Source: JANFXS01 sp022791155 (GTDB lineage: Bacteria; Bacillota; Clostridia; Lachnospirales; Anaerotignaceae). From it: DNA of 7,599 bases. The stretch is from the NCBI GenBank assembly GCA_949743895.1, contig CATJUX010000107.1, forward strand, positions 1 to 7,599, in the 5' to 3' direction. Both the position numbers and the translations under genes were made by a program. Positions 1-6,352 of the stretch are shown here, piece by piece. The number at the start of each line of letters is the position of its first letter. The first letter of the stretch is position 1. Below the pieces are notes generated by a model. That model did not search any database and had not been told where the DNA came from. It worked only from the letters and a program-made list of their open reading frames with translations.

Positions 1-5
1 AAATT

Positions 6-701
6 TTATATATCTTTAATCATGCACTCAACAATTTTTGCGGCATTGACAGCTGCCTCCATGCTGAACTGGCCAAAGTCAATTCCGGCTTCGCCATTGG
101 CATTGTCCGAAATTGAACGAATCACAACAAAAGGTATTTTGTTGAGATGGCACGTTTGGGCAATTGCCGCGCCCTCCATTTCAACGCAATATGCCCCAAA
201 AAGCTCTTTGATCATGTTTTTGCGTTTTGTCTCGGCCACAAAAACGTCGCCGCTGGCAACGCGGCCAACATATGCCTTTGAATTTGTTGTTTCGGCCACA
301 GCCTTTTGCGCTGCTTCAACAAGTGCGTCACTGGCTTTGAAAATGCTTTCATCCATTCTTGGGATTGTGCCCACAGGGTCGCCCACAGCAGAAGCATCCA
401 TGTCATGCTGAACTGCATCAGATGATATTACAACATCGCCTATTTTGAGCTCTTCATAAAGCCCTCCGGCAATGCCAACGTTGATTATGCAGTCCACTCC
501 AAAATGATCTATCAAAACTTGAGTGCACACAGCCGCATTGACCTTTCCAATGCCGCTCACAACAAGCACAACGTTTTTCCCCAAAAAATTTGCAACATAA
601 AAATCAAGGCCAACAATGTTTTTTGCTGTCACTATGGTTGCTTTTTCCTTCAGCATGGCAACTTCTTCTTCCATTGCTCCAATAACGCCAATTGAAGTCA
701 T
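6..701 (-). CDS. mtnN: 5'-methylthioadenosine/S-adenosylhomocysteine nucleosidase
   Basis: This cytoplasmic enzyme hydrolyses the N-glycosidic bond of methylthioadenosine and S-adenosylhomocysteine, releasing adenine. It feeds methionine salvage and the activated methyl cycle, and SAH cleavage can lead to autoinducer-2 through LuxS. The product is 231 residues, the usual family length. Seen in the protein: an N-terminal GVIGAMEEE motif (residues 5-13) whose last Glu matches the catalytic Glu12 of the E. coli enzyme; SGIGKVNA (49-56); NVGIAGG in the PNP/UDP phosphorylase fold; VEMEGAA (173-179), which binds the ribose; and RSISDNANG with Asp199, matching catalytic Asp197. I chose the ATG at 701 because an AAGGGGG ribosome binding site ends 7 bases before it. 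A TTG one codon upstream is possible but too close to that site. It is divergent from mscS. Its 3' end is at the window edge, so no terminator is visible. Confidence 0.95.
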   Translation of the reverse strand: MTSIGVIGAMEEEVAMLKEKATIVTAKNIVGLDFYVANFLGKNVVLVVSGIGKVNAAVCTQVLIDHFGVDCIINVGIAGGLYEELKIGDVVISSDAVQHDMDASAVGDPVGTIPRMDESIFKASDALVEAAQKAVAETTNSKAYVGRVASGDVFVAETKRKNMIKELFGAYCVEMEGAAIAQTCHLNKIPFVVIRSISDNANGEAGIDFGQFSMEAAVNAAKIVECMIKDI

Positions 702-785
702 CAAATGTCCCCCTTACTAACTGCACACATTTCGTCGGTTTCAAAAGACCGATTGCCGCCTGCAAAAACTTTTTAAATTATTTGT

Positions 786-815
786 ATAATACCACACTTT
801 TATGCTAATATACAA
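786..815 (-). promoter_or_regulatory. Probable sigma-A promoter of mtnN
   Basis: Read on the minus strand, TTGTAT (810-815) is separated by 18 bases from TATTAT (786-791). The -10 matches 5 of 6 consensus positions; the -35 keeps only the TTG. Transcription would begin near 779 and give a leader of roughly 80 bases before the mtnN start. The same place carries a perfect TATAAT on the plus strand (785-790), but I see no -35 for it. Assignment is by motif only. Confidence 0.5.
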
Positions 816-843
816 GAGTAAAAGAAAACCGGTTTACGTTTGA

Positions 844-910
844 GGCATAAATATGCCATTAAATTTGCTTGTTTTGCATAAAACTGACACACGTTTTTGA
901 TTTATGCAAA
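844..910. promoter_or_regulatory. Inverted GCATAAA elements in the mtnN-mscS divergent region
   Basis: A 10-base perfect inverted repeat, TTTGCATAAA (873-882) and TTTATGCAAA (901-910), has an 18-base spacer. Just upstream, GGCATA (844-849) and TATGCC (852-857) form a second, shorter palindrome. The heptamer GCATAAA therefore occurs at 845-851 and 876-882, and inverted at 901-907. The arms are about three helical turns apart centre to centre, as for a dimeric regulator, or they could fold in the mscS leader. No convincing sigma-A promoter for mscS is visible between 840 and 992. In AT-rich DNA this could be partly chance. Confidence 0.3.
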
Positions 911-992
911 TTTGTGCTTCCAGAACACAAGTGATGATTTTTAAGAAATTTTTTGCCACGCATTCTCTAACACGTTTGAGGAGGAGTTTAAT

Positions 993-1832
993 TTGAAATT
1001 TGAAATGGACATGATTTTTTCACTGCTCACAGAGCTGCTGTTCAGAGGCATAAAATGTCTTTTGATTGTTGTCATATGCGCAATAGCCATCAAAATCAGC
1101 AGATCATGTGTTCAAACGCTGCTTGGAGCACGCATGGCCAAAAGCAAGCACATGGATTCTCAAAAAGCCTCAACCCTCTGTTCAGTCATATCAAGCGCCG
1201 CCAGCTACACACTAATATTTTTGGCCATTTGTTCAATTTTAATCAACCTTGGAGTTCCTGCTTCAACGCTCACAGCCGTTTTGGGCACAGGAACTGTGGC
1301 TATTGGTCTTGGCGCCCAAAGTGTCATAAAAGATATTATATCCGGCTTTTTCATACTTCTTGAAAGCCAGTTTGCCGTTGGTGACTATGTGTGCATAAAC
1401 TCTGTGACAGGAACCGTTGAGGAAATATCAATCCGCACAACCTCCATACGTGATGCCGCCGGCGGCCTTCACATAATTCCAAACGGAAACATATCTGACG
1501 TGACAAACATGTGCAAAGATTTTGCAAATGCAATTGTCAACGTTGACATCGACTATAACGAGGATATGGATCGTGTGCTTGATGTGCTCAACAACGAAAT
1601 GGACAATGCCGCCTCAAACATTGACGGCCTCCGGGGGCGCCCCTCAGTGCTTGGAATTGTCAGCCTTGGCGAAAGCGGCGTGACAGTTCGTGTGGCCGCC
1701 GAATGTCAAATAAATCAAAATTTCCGAGTGGAGCGTGAGCTTCGGCTTTTGATCAAAAAACGGCTTGACAGCGAAAACATATCAATTCCGTTCCCTCAGC
1801 TCACAGTTCACACGGCAAAACGGGAGGTATGA
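993..1832 (+). CDS. mscS: MscS-family small-conductance mechanosensitive channel
   Basis: Inner-membrane channel that opens under membrane tension and releases solutes during hypo-osmotic shock; the family forms homoheptamers. The product is 279 residues, close to the 286 of E. coli MscS. Hydrophobic segments lie at about 18-36 and 66-84. A Gly/Ala-rich pore helix follows at about 93-122 (AVLGTGTVAIGLGAQSV, then KDIISGFFIL). The beta domain follows with the family signature FAVGDYV (127-133), GTVEEISIRTTSIRD (140-154) and IIPNG (161-165). The C-terminal alpha/beta domain ends in IPFPQLTVH (265-273), a typical ending. I chose the TTG start at 993 because AGGAGG at 979-984 lies 8 bases upstream. 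The next in-frame ATG (1005) would be 20 bases from it. It is the first gene of a run: DUF951 begins 3 bases after its stop. Whether it is the main osmotic channel or a paralogue cannot be told here. Confidence 0.94.
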   Translation: MKFEMDMIFSLLTELLFRGIKCLLIVVICAIAIKISRSCVQTLLGARMAKSKHMDSQKASTLCSVISSAASYTLIFLAICSILINLGVPASTLTAVLGTGTVAIGLGAQSVIKDIISGFFILLESQFAVGDYVCINSVTGTVEEISIRTTSIRDAAGGLHIIPNGNISDVTNMCKDFANAIVNVDIDYNEDMDRVLDVLNNEMDNAASNIDGLRGRPSVLGIVSLGESGVTVRVAAECQINQNFRVERELRLLIKKRLDSENISIPFPQLTVHTAKREV

Positions 1833-1835
1833 TAT

Positions 1836-2036
1836 ATGAATTTTTTGGTTGGTGACATAGTTCAAATGAAAAAGCCGCATCCTTGCGGCGGGCGTGAATG
1901 GGAAGTTCTCAGAACAGGCATTGACTTCAGAATCAAATGCACAACATGCGGCCACATGGTCATGCTTCCGCGCATAAAGTTTGAAAAAAATGTCAAAAAA
2001 ATAATTCAAAAGGCGGTGGAAGCTGATGAAAATTAA
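1836..2036 (+). CDS. DUF951 family protein
   Basis: Small 66-residue protein of the DUF951 family, known mainly from Firmicutes; the B. subtilis relative is, from memory, YyzM. Function is unknown. The family hallmark is visible: VGDIVQMKKPHPCG (5-18), EWEVLRTGIDFRIKC (21-35), CGHMVMLPR (38-46) and a basic KFEKNVKK tail (48-55). Cys17, Cys35 and Cys38 are placed like possible metal ligands, which is my inference. No signal peptide or membrane segment is seen. The ATG at 1836 is preceded by GGGAGG (1822-1827), which lies inside the end of mscS, 8 bases upstream. The gene starts 3 bases after the mscS stop and overlaps the nagZ-like gene by 11 bases, so all three are very likely co-transcribed. 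In related genomes DUF951 genes commonly sit next to mscS and/or ychF. Confidence 0.9.
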   Translation: MNFLVGDIVQMKKPHPCGGREWEVLRTGIDFRIKCTTCGHMVMLPRIKFEKNVKKIIQKAVEADEN

Positions 2037-3216
2037 ATCAAAAGCAGCTGTTTTGATTTCAGCCGTGCTCCTGTTTGGCTGTTCATCAAAAGGCCAGTCC
2101 GAATTTCTTCCAGAACCAAAAAACGATTTTTTATATGCCGAAATCAATGGCCCGTCAACCCCAATCCAGCCAAATGAGCCTGAATATACAGCTTCAGACC
2201 ATGCAGAAAAAATTTTGGAAAGCATGACAACAGAAGAAAAAATTGGACAAATGTTCTTTGTGCGCTTCCCTTCAGCGGGCGCTGTTGAAAACGCAGCGTC
2301 TCTTCACATTGGCGGCTATATACTTTTTGCAAAAGACTTTGAAAACGAAACGCCCCAAAGTGTCAGAGAAAAAATATCCGCCTGTCAGTCGGCAGCAAAA
2401 ATTCCATTGCTGATTGGCGTTGACGAAGAAGGAGGAAGCGTTGTCCGCGCCAGCAAATTCAAAGCTTTCAGACAAACGCCTTTCAAAAGCATGCTCGAAA
2501 TTTCTTCAGAAGGCGACGACGCCCTTCGTGATGACACGCGTGAAAAATCCATGTTTTTGAAAGACCTTTGCATAAACGTCAATTTGGCGCCTGTGTGTGA
2601 CGTTCCTCAAAATTCCAGCGACTATATATACAGCCGCAGCTTTGGAACAGATGTCAGCAAAACGTCACATTTCACAGCAATTGTTGTGGATGAAATGAAA
2701 AATTCAAAAATTGGGAGTGTTTTGAAACACTTCCCCGGCTATGGAAGCAACGCCGACACCCACACAGGAATTGTCTTTGACAAAAGAACGCTTGGTGAGT
2801 TTAATGAAAATGATTTTTTGCCTTTTTTGAGCGGAATTGACGCGGGCGCCGACAGCGTGCTTGTCAGCCACAATGTTGTTGAAAACATACAAAAGCTCCC
2901 TGCAAGCCTTTCGCCAGAAATCCACAACATATTGCGCCACGATTTGGGCTTTGAGGGCGTCATAATGACTGACGATTTGGCAATGAATGGCGTGAGAGGG
3001 TTCACAGCAGAAGAAAAAAGCATACCTGTTTTGGCCGTTTTGGCCGGCAATGACATGATTATATCCAGCTCGCCAAAAGAACATATTGCCGCTGTTGTTG
3101 AAGCCTTCAAAACGGGGGAAATAAATGAAGAACGCATAAACGACGCAGTCAAAAGAATTTTGATTTGGAAAATAAACATTGGGCTGATTGACATTGAGCA
3201 GAAAGACGTTGCATAA
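2026..3216 (+). CDS. nagZ: Glycoside hydrolase family 3 beta-N-acetylhexosaminidase, lipoprotein (NagZ type)
   Basis: Predicted exo-enzyme removing terminal beta-N-acetylglucosamine from muropeptides in cell-wall turnover. The 396-residue product begins with a lipoprotein signal peptide: KIKSK, a hydrophobic stretch, then the lipobox LFGC with Cys19 as lipid anchor. A 40-residue polar linker puts the enzyme outside the membrane, as for B. subtilis NagZ. The GH3 N-terminal domain covers about 57-385: EEKIGQMFFVRF (70-81), VDEEGGSVVR (132-141), SRSFG (203-207) and KHFPGYG (234-240). Asp244 and His246 match the NagZ acid/base dyad, and MTDDLAM (314-320) has Asp316 as predicted nucleophile. It lacks the C-terminal domain of the longer Bacillus enzyme. 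The ATG at 2026 overlaps the DUF951 end by 11 bases, with GGTGGA 5 bases upstream, suggesting translational coupling. A related GH3 beta-glucosidase is possible, but KHFPG plus the D-x-H dyad favours NagZ. No clear plus-strand terminator follows. Confidence 0.91.
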   Translation: MKIKSKAAVLISAVLLFGCSSKGQSEFLPEPKNDFLYAEINGPSTPIQPNEPEYTASDHAEKILESMTTEEKIGQMFFVRFPSAGAVENAASLHIGGYILFAKDFENETPQSVREKISACQSAAKIPLLIGVDEEGGSVVRASKFKAFRQTPFKSMLEISSEGDDALRDDTREKSMFLKDLCINVNLAPVCDVPQNSSDYIYSRSFGTDVSKTSHFTAIVVDEMKNSKIGSVLKHFPGYGSNADTHTGIVFDKRTLGEFNENDFLPFLSGIDAGADSVLVSHNVVENIQKLPASLSPEIHNILRHDLGFEGVIMTDDLAMNGVRGFTAEEKSIPVLAVLAGNDMIISSSPKEHIAAVVEAFKTGEINEERINDAVKRILIWKINIGLIDIEQKDVA

Positions 3217-3550
3217 AAACTAAATATTATGCAGTTAATTATGAATAAATATGCATACTCCTCTCAACTCATGTTCCATAATCACGCCAAACAAATTTTG
3301 ACGCACAAAATCTCACATATGAAATTCACATCTCTTTGCAAAACTTTTCCAAAACAAAGGCTTCTCGTTTCAATGCCCAAATCAGGCAACGCATATTGCT
3401 GAACATAAATTAAATAATATGAAATCTATCCGAACACACATCAACCGAAAGCATAGTCCTAAATGTGAAAACACACACTTCGCCGTCAGGCAACCGTTTT
3501 TATAGACCAAAAAACATATTTTGATAAAAAATTTCATATGGCTCATACAT
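3217..3550. other. Gene-free stretch after nagZ
   Basis: AT-rich interval between the nagZ stop and the minus-strand tRNA terminators. I found no open frame with a ribosome binding site and protein-like composition, and no tRNA. A weak 7-base inverted repeat (TGCATAA at 3210-3216, TTATGCA at 3227-3233) straddles the nagZ stop but lacks a T-run, so it is a poor terminator. It is a convergent region, where plus-strand nagZ and minus-strand tRNA transcripts meet. Confidence 0.5.
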
Positions 3551-3583
3551 AAAAACACCATTCCTATGGAAGAAATGGTGTTT
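3551..3583 (-). terminator. Possible second terminator of the tRNA-Leu-Gly-Gln operon
   Basis: AAACACCATT (3553-3562) and AATGGTGTTT (3574-3583) pair perfectly over 10 bases around an 11-base loop. On the minus strand the stem runs directly into five T residues (3551-3555, shared partly with the stem), as for a rho-independent terminator. On the plus strand only three T residues follow, so the minus strand is favoured, although it might also stop the opposing nagZ transcript. It lies about 110 bases beyond the stronger terminator at 3691-3728. Confidence 0.5.
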
Positions 3584-3690
3584 ATGCAACAATTGGTTAA
3601 ACCCGTTTTTTCAGGCTTGTGCCCAAAACCAACTCGAGGCTCTGTTCAGAAGCCTCAATTTGGAAATAAGGAGCAAATTGCAATTTTTAT

Positions 3691-3728
3691 AAAAAAATCG
3701 CCGAAACAAAGTGAACTTTGCTCCGGCG
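3691..3728 (-). terminator. Rho-independent terminator of the tRNA-Leu-Gly-Gln operon
   Basis: On the minus strand, CGCCG-GAG-CAAAG, a TTCA loop, then CTTTG-TTT-CGGCG is followed by an A and seven T residues (3691-3697). With G-U pairs the RNA stem is 13 base pairs without interruption. On the plus strand the middle three positions would mismatch, so the hairpin is built for minus-strand transcription. It begins 3 bases beyond the tRNA-Gln discriminator base. Confidence 0.9.
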
Positions 3729-3731
3729 TGA

Positions 3732-3803
3732 CTAGGGTAGCAGGATTTGAACCTGCGAATGACGGAATCAGAATCCGTTGCCTTACCGCTTGGCGATACC
3801 CCA
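3732..3803 (-). tRNA. tRNA-Gln(CTG), copy 1
   Basis: A 72-base cloverleaf. The acceptor stem is TGGGGTA with TACCCTA, closing with T1-A72 as in other tRNA-Gln, and the discriminator is G73. The anticodon stem ACGGA/TCCGT encloses the loop TTCTGAT, giving anticodon CTG for CAG codons. The T-arm is GCAGG-TTCGAAT-CCTGC. CCA is not encoded. It is third in a three-tRNA transcript, 7 bases after tRNA-Gly and just before the terminator. Its 72 bases are identical to the copy at 7420-7491. Confidence 0.97.
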
Positions 3804-3810
3804 ATGTAAA

Positions 3811-3882
3811 AGCGCGAAACGAGATTCGAACTCGCGGCCCTCGCCTTGGCAAGGCGATGCTCTACCACTGAGCCATTCGCGC
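3811..3882 (-). tRNA. tRNA-Gly(GCC)
   Basis: A 72-base cloverleaf. The acceptor stem is GCGCGAA/TTCGCGC, the D-arm GCTC-AGTGGTA-GAGC, and the anticodon stem TCGCC/GGCGA with loop TTGCCAA. The anticodon GCC reads GGC and GGT. The T-arm is GCGAG-TTCGAAT-CTCGT and the discriminator is T73, as usual for tRNA-Gly. CCA is not encoded. It is the middle gene of the operon, with 7-base spacers on both sides. Confidence 0.97.
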
Positions 3883-3889
3883 AAATGTA

Positions 3890-3973
3890 TGCAGTCGAGG
3901 GGACTTGAACCCCTACCCAGAAACCCGGACTAGATCCTTAGTCTAGCGCGTATGCCAATTCCGCCACGACTGC
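3890..3973 (-). tRNA. tRNA-Leu(AAG)
   Basis: An 84-base class II tRNA. The acceptor stem is GCAGTCG/CGACTGC with discriminator A73. The anticodon stem CTAGA/TCTAG encloses the loop CTAAGGA, so the anticodon is AAG with G37, typical of CUN-reading tRNA-Leu. The long variable arm folds as CCGG-GTTT-CTGG. The T-arm is GGGG-TTCAAGT-CCCC. CCA is not encoded. It is the first gene of the operon, about 13 bases downstream of the predicted transcription start. An A at position 34 is uncommon in bacteria outside tRNA-Arg(ACG) and implies TadA-type deamination to inosine if all four pyrimidine- or adenine-ending decoding options are to be used. Confidence 0.95.
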
Positions 3974-3993
3974 ATATTCAATTTAGCTTTAAC

Positions 3994-4022
3994 AGTTTAA
4001 CATAAAAACACAAAAACGTCAA
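3994..4022 (-). promoter_or_regulatory. Promoter of the tRNA-Leu-Gly-Gln operon
   Basis: On the minus strand, TTGACG (4017-4022) is followed after exactly 17 bases by TAAACT (3994-3999), with TG at the extended -10 position. The -35 matches 5 of 6 consensus positions and the -10 matches 4 of 6. Predicted initiation is near 3987, leaving a short leader before tRNA-Leu. It sits 6 bases past the EamA gene's stop codon, with no terminator between, so transcripts from that gene may also run through the tRNAs. Confidence 0.8.
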
Positions 4023-4028
4023 CAAATT

Positions 4029-4907
4029 TTATGATTTTTGTCCAAAAAAATTGTCTTTGAAGAAAAGCAAAACGCCGCACATTATTATCCCGCCGCCAAC
4101 AACAGTTCTTGCGTCAGGAACTTCCCCCGCAAATATGAAGCCAAATATGGCAGTTATAAAAGGCGTCAAAAACATATAGTTGCTCACAGAAGAAGTGTTT
4201 TTTGTTTTTGAAAATGCCTGAGCCCACGAAATATACGCCAATGCACTGGCAAAAATTCCCAAAACAAGTATGTTTACATATTGATTCACTGGCGCCGTTT
4301 TGACCTCTGTCCATGCCTGAGGCGCAAATATAAAAAGCATTATAGTGCCAAAAAATATACTATATGATGTCACAGACAAAGGCGCATACATTTTCGTCAT
4401 TTTCTTCTGCAAAAGATTATACACGCTCAAAGACAGCGCCGCCAAAAGCAGCCAAATCACTCCTTCATTGACAGTCAGCTGTCCGCCCATGAGGCTCAAA
4501 ACGAGTATGCCGCAAAATTCAACACCCGTTGCAGCCCACTGATGAATTTTTAACCTTTCTCCATAAAAAATTCTTGCCAAAAGTGCCGTCATTATGGGCG
4601 CTGTGGCCACAATGACACTGCTTGTTGCTGAAGGAACAAGTTCAGTGCCCCTGTTAAACGTCAACATATATATGAAAAATCCGGCCGCTCCCGAAAATAT
4701 GAACCATGGAACATCTTTGAGTTTTGGCGGCATTATCTTTTTTGCCACAACAACAATCACAAGAAATGCCGATGCCACTATATATCTCAGAAAGCCCAAT
4801 GGATATGGTGAAAAGTGAACCATTGCCAGCCTTGAAAACACATATGCCAGCGACCAAAAAGTCACTGTTATGAATGCATATGGATGATAACTTTTTAACA
4901 GTCTCAT
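4029..4907 (-). CDS. EamA/DMT-family transporter
   Basis: Integral membrane protein of the drug/metabolite transporter superfamily; members export amino acids, nucleosides or other small metabolites. The substrate here is not predictable. The 292-residue product has the expected length and about ten hydrophobic segments in two EamA repeats. Repeat 1 covers about 8-140, with the entry motif FWSLAYVFSR (17-26), PSATSSVIVATAPI (92-105) and YGERL (115-119) before its last helix. Repeat 2 covers about 150-284, with the equivalent AGEVPD (260-265) before GGGIIMCGVLLFF. I start it at the ATG at 4907, where GGAGG (4916-4920) lies 8 bases upstream; in-frame TTG codons further up would overlap that site. 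It is monocistronic as a coding gene. No terminator separates it from the tRNA promoter immediately downstream. No clear promoter was recognised upstream. Confidence 0.93.
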   Translation of the reverse strand: MRLLKSYHPYAFITVTFWSLAYVFSRLAMVHFSPYPLGFLRYIVASAFLVIVVVAKKIMPPKLKDVPWFIFSGAAGFFIYMLTFNRGTELVPSATSSVIVATAPIMTALLARIFYGERLKIHQWAATGVEFCGILVLSLMGGQLTVNEGVIWLLLAALSLSVYNLLQKKMTKMYAPLSVTSYSIFFGTIMLFIFAPQAWTEVKTAPVNQYVNILVLGIFASALAYISWAQAFSKTKNTSSVSNYMFLTPFITAIFGFIFAGEVPDARTVVGGGIIMCGVLLFFKDNFFGQKS

Positions 4908-5394
4908 GTCAACAACCTCCAAAAAATGAAAAAACAGTTTTCAAAAACAAAAGGCCAGTTTCAAATTTTTGAAATATATAATTTAATCAAATATATTTGC
5001 TTCAATTTTTCAAATGCTCCACAAATCAAAATTTGCGAAATTTCCGCACGGAAGTTACAGCGGCAATGCCCTGCCAAAAACAGAAATCCTCTGAAAATAA
5101 CTTCTGCAAACAAAACTCACAAAACACAACAAAACATAAACCTCATGGCGCCTTCTGAATTATATTTGCGGCATGTGACAGCCTCAAACGCACTTGCCAT
5201 TGCTCTGCGGTTCATTTCCATGTGGAAATTCATATATATGCAAAAACAAAATGCCATTCAAAATGTGCAAATATTTTTTGCCTCATATCCATTGCATAGC
5301 TTTTGCTGACACTTTAAGCTTGTTGAGGAAGACTTTCGCTTTTTTAACCCAGTCAGCGGACATTTGATTTTGCATTCATTGCAGAACAACGTCT
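4908..5394. other. Gene-free stretch between the EamA gene and the radical SAM genes
   Basis: About 490 bases of AT-rich DNA. A plus-strand open frame (4926-5309) exists, but it has no ribosome binding site and no recognisable domain, so I do not call it. A 16-base near-palindrome (TTTCAAA at 4959-4965, TTTGAAA at 4968-4974) sits about 50 bases upstream of the EamA start and could be an operator or chance. The promoter of the EamA gene should lie here, but no convincing -35/-10 pair with normal spacing was found. Confidence 0.5.
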
Positions 5395-5427
5395 AAAAAC
5401 AAATTTTCTTCCAAACTTGGAAATTTG
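5395..5427 (-). terminator. Probable terminator of the radical SAM operon
   Basis: On the minus strand, CAAAT-TTCCA, an AGTT loop, TGGAA, a GAAA bulge and ATTTG form a hairpin of 10 base pairs. Five T residues (5395-5399) follow directly. It begins 52 bases after the stop of the second radical SAM gene. The stem is AT-rich and has a bulge, so it is weaker than the tRNA terminators. Confidence 0.5.
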
Positions 5428-5479
5428 CCAATATTTTTGTTTCACATGTGCATTCACAAACTATGTTTTTGTTCTAAAA

Positions 5480-6352
5480 TCAAAACAGTGACATTTGTTG
5501 AAACCTATCTTTTTTATACGCCTTAATTATGTCTTCCATTTTATATAAAATGTTTTTTTCCCGACAGCGCTCCTCAAACATCTCTCTAAGTTTTTCTGCT
5601 TTCAAGCTTTTGCACACATATTTAAGCCCATATGTATCAATATATTTCTGTTTCAGACCATTGTCAAGTTTATTTAGAAAATATTCTCTTTGATTTTCTC
5701 TCAGCGTGACAGCAAACCCCGGAAATATAAAATTTGCTCCATTTTCGGTGGCTTTATCCACAATTGAAATTATGTTTTCCTCGTTGTCTGTTATAAACGG
5801 AACAACGGGCATGAGCAAAACTCCCGAAAATATTCCGGCACTGCGAAGCTCCCTCAATGCATAAAGTCTCTTTTCCGGCGGTTCTGCTTTGGGTTCCAAA
5901 AATTTAGCCACATGTTCATTCAAGGATGTTATTGTAATTTTGGCAATCACAGGAGCATTGTTCGAAATTTCTTTCAATAAATATAAGTCTCTTGATATAA
6001 GACTGCTTTTGGTGTCAATTGACACACCAAACCCATATTTTTGAATTATCTCCAAAGCCTTCCTTGTCGCTCCAAATTCTCTTTCAAATGGATTATATGT
6101 GTCGGACATGGAACCAATGCCAATGACTCCTGTGTTCCTTTTGGAACGCAATTGCATTTCCAAAACAGAAGCAAAATTTGCTTTCAATTTCACATTGTCA
6201 AAATTTTCAATGTTATAGCATGAACTGCGGCTGTCGCAATATATGCAGCCATAACAACAACCACGGTAAATATTCATTGTATAGTCAATTCCAAACCAAT
6301 TTTTTCCATCACTTTTATAAATTATGCTTTTTGCATCAATCTTTTCAATCAC
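5480..6352 (-). CDS. Radical SAM protein, SPL/MJ0683-like (downstream gene of pair)
   Basis: Predicted cytoplasmic radical SAM enzyme of the COG1533 class, which includes spore photoproduct lyase; substrate unknown. The 290-residue product has the [4Fe-4S] motif CxxxCxxC at Cys32, Cys36 and Cys39, inside NIYRGCCYGCIYC. Family blocks follow: GIGSMSDTYNPFE, DTKSSLISRDLYLL, LEPKAEPPEKR, and GVLLMPVVPFITD in the later half of the barrel. The protein ends in QMSLF (286-290), close to the sliding-clamp consensus QL[SD]LF. I chose the GTG at 6352: GGA lies 8 bases upstream, and the upstream in-frame extension is only a shadow of the neighbouring gene's C-terminus. It overlaps the preceding radical SAM gene by 8 bases, implying coupled translation. 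The two proteins are clearly paralogous but diverged. The DNA is AT-richer than most of the window. No photolyase activity can be claimed from sequence. Confidence 0.9.
   Translation of the reverse strand: MIEKIDAKSIIYKSDGKNWFGIDYTMNIYRGCCYGCIYCDSRSSCYNIENFDNVKLKANFASVLEMQLRSKRNTGVIGIGSMSDTYNPFEREFGATRKALEIIQKYGFGVSIDTKSSLISRDLYLLKEISNNAPVIAKITITSLNEHVAKFLEPKAEPPEKRLYALRELRSAGIFSGVLLMPVVPFITDNEENIISIVDKATENGANFIFPGFAVTLRENQREYFLNKLDNGLKQKYIDTYGLKYVCKSLKAEKLREMFEERCREKNILYKMEDIIKAYKKDRFQQMSLF

Noticed and set aside
22..411. Plus-strand open frame opposite mtnN
   Set aside because: It is a shadow of the strongly supported mtnN gene and has no start signals.
735..751. Small CGGT/ACCG hairpin in the mtnN leader as a riboswitch or attenuator
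   Set aside because: The stem is four pairs with no further structure resembling a SAM or SAH riboswitch.
2739..3194. Minus-strand open frame opposite nagZ
   Set aside because: It lies fully within a GH3 coding region whose catalytic residues are intact, so it is a shadow.
3210..3233. TGCATAA/TTATGCA inverted repeat at the nagZ stop as a terminator
   Set aside because: The stem is short and AT-rich, with no following T-run.
3636..3656. GAGGCT/AGCCTC inverted repeat downstream of the left tRNA terminator
   Set aside because: It has only six pairs and no T-run on either strand, so it is not supported as a terminator.
3521..3871. Plus-strand open frame across the left tRNA genes
   Set aside because: Its second half is antisense to tRNA-Gln and tRNA-Gly. 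The ARVAGFEPANDGIRIRC-like peptide is the known artefact of translating tRNA antisense.
4926..5309. Plus-strand open frame of 127 codons in the gap upstream of the EamA gene
   Set aside because: There is no ribosome binding site before the ATG, no recognisable domain, and its composition is that of translated AT-rich noncoding DNA.
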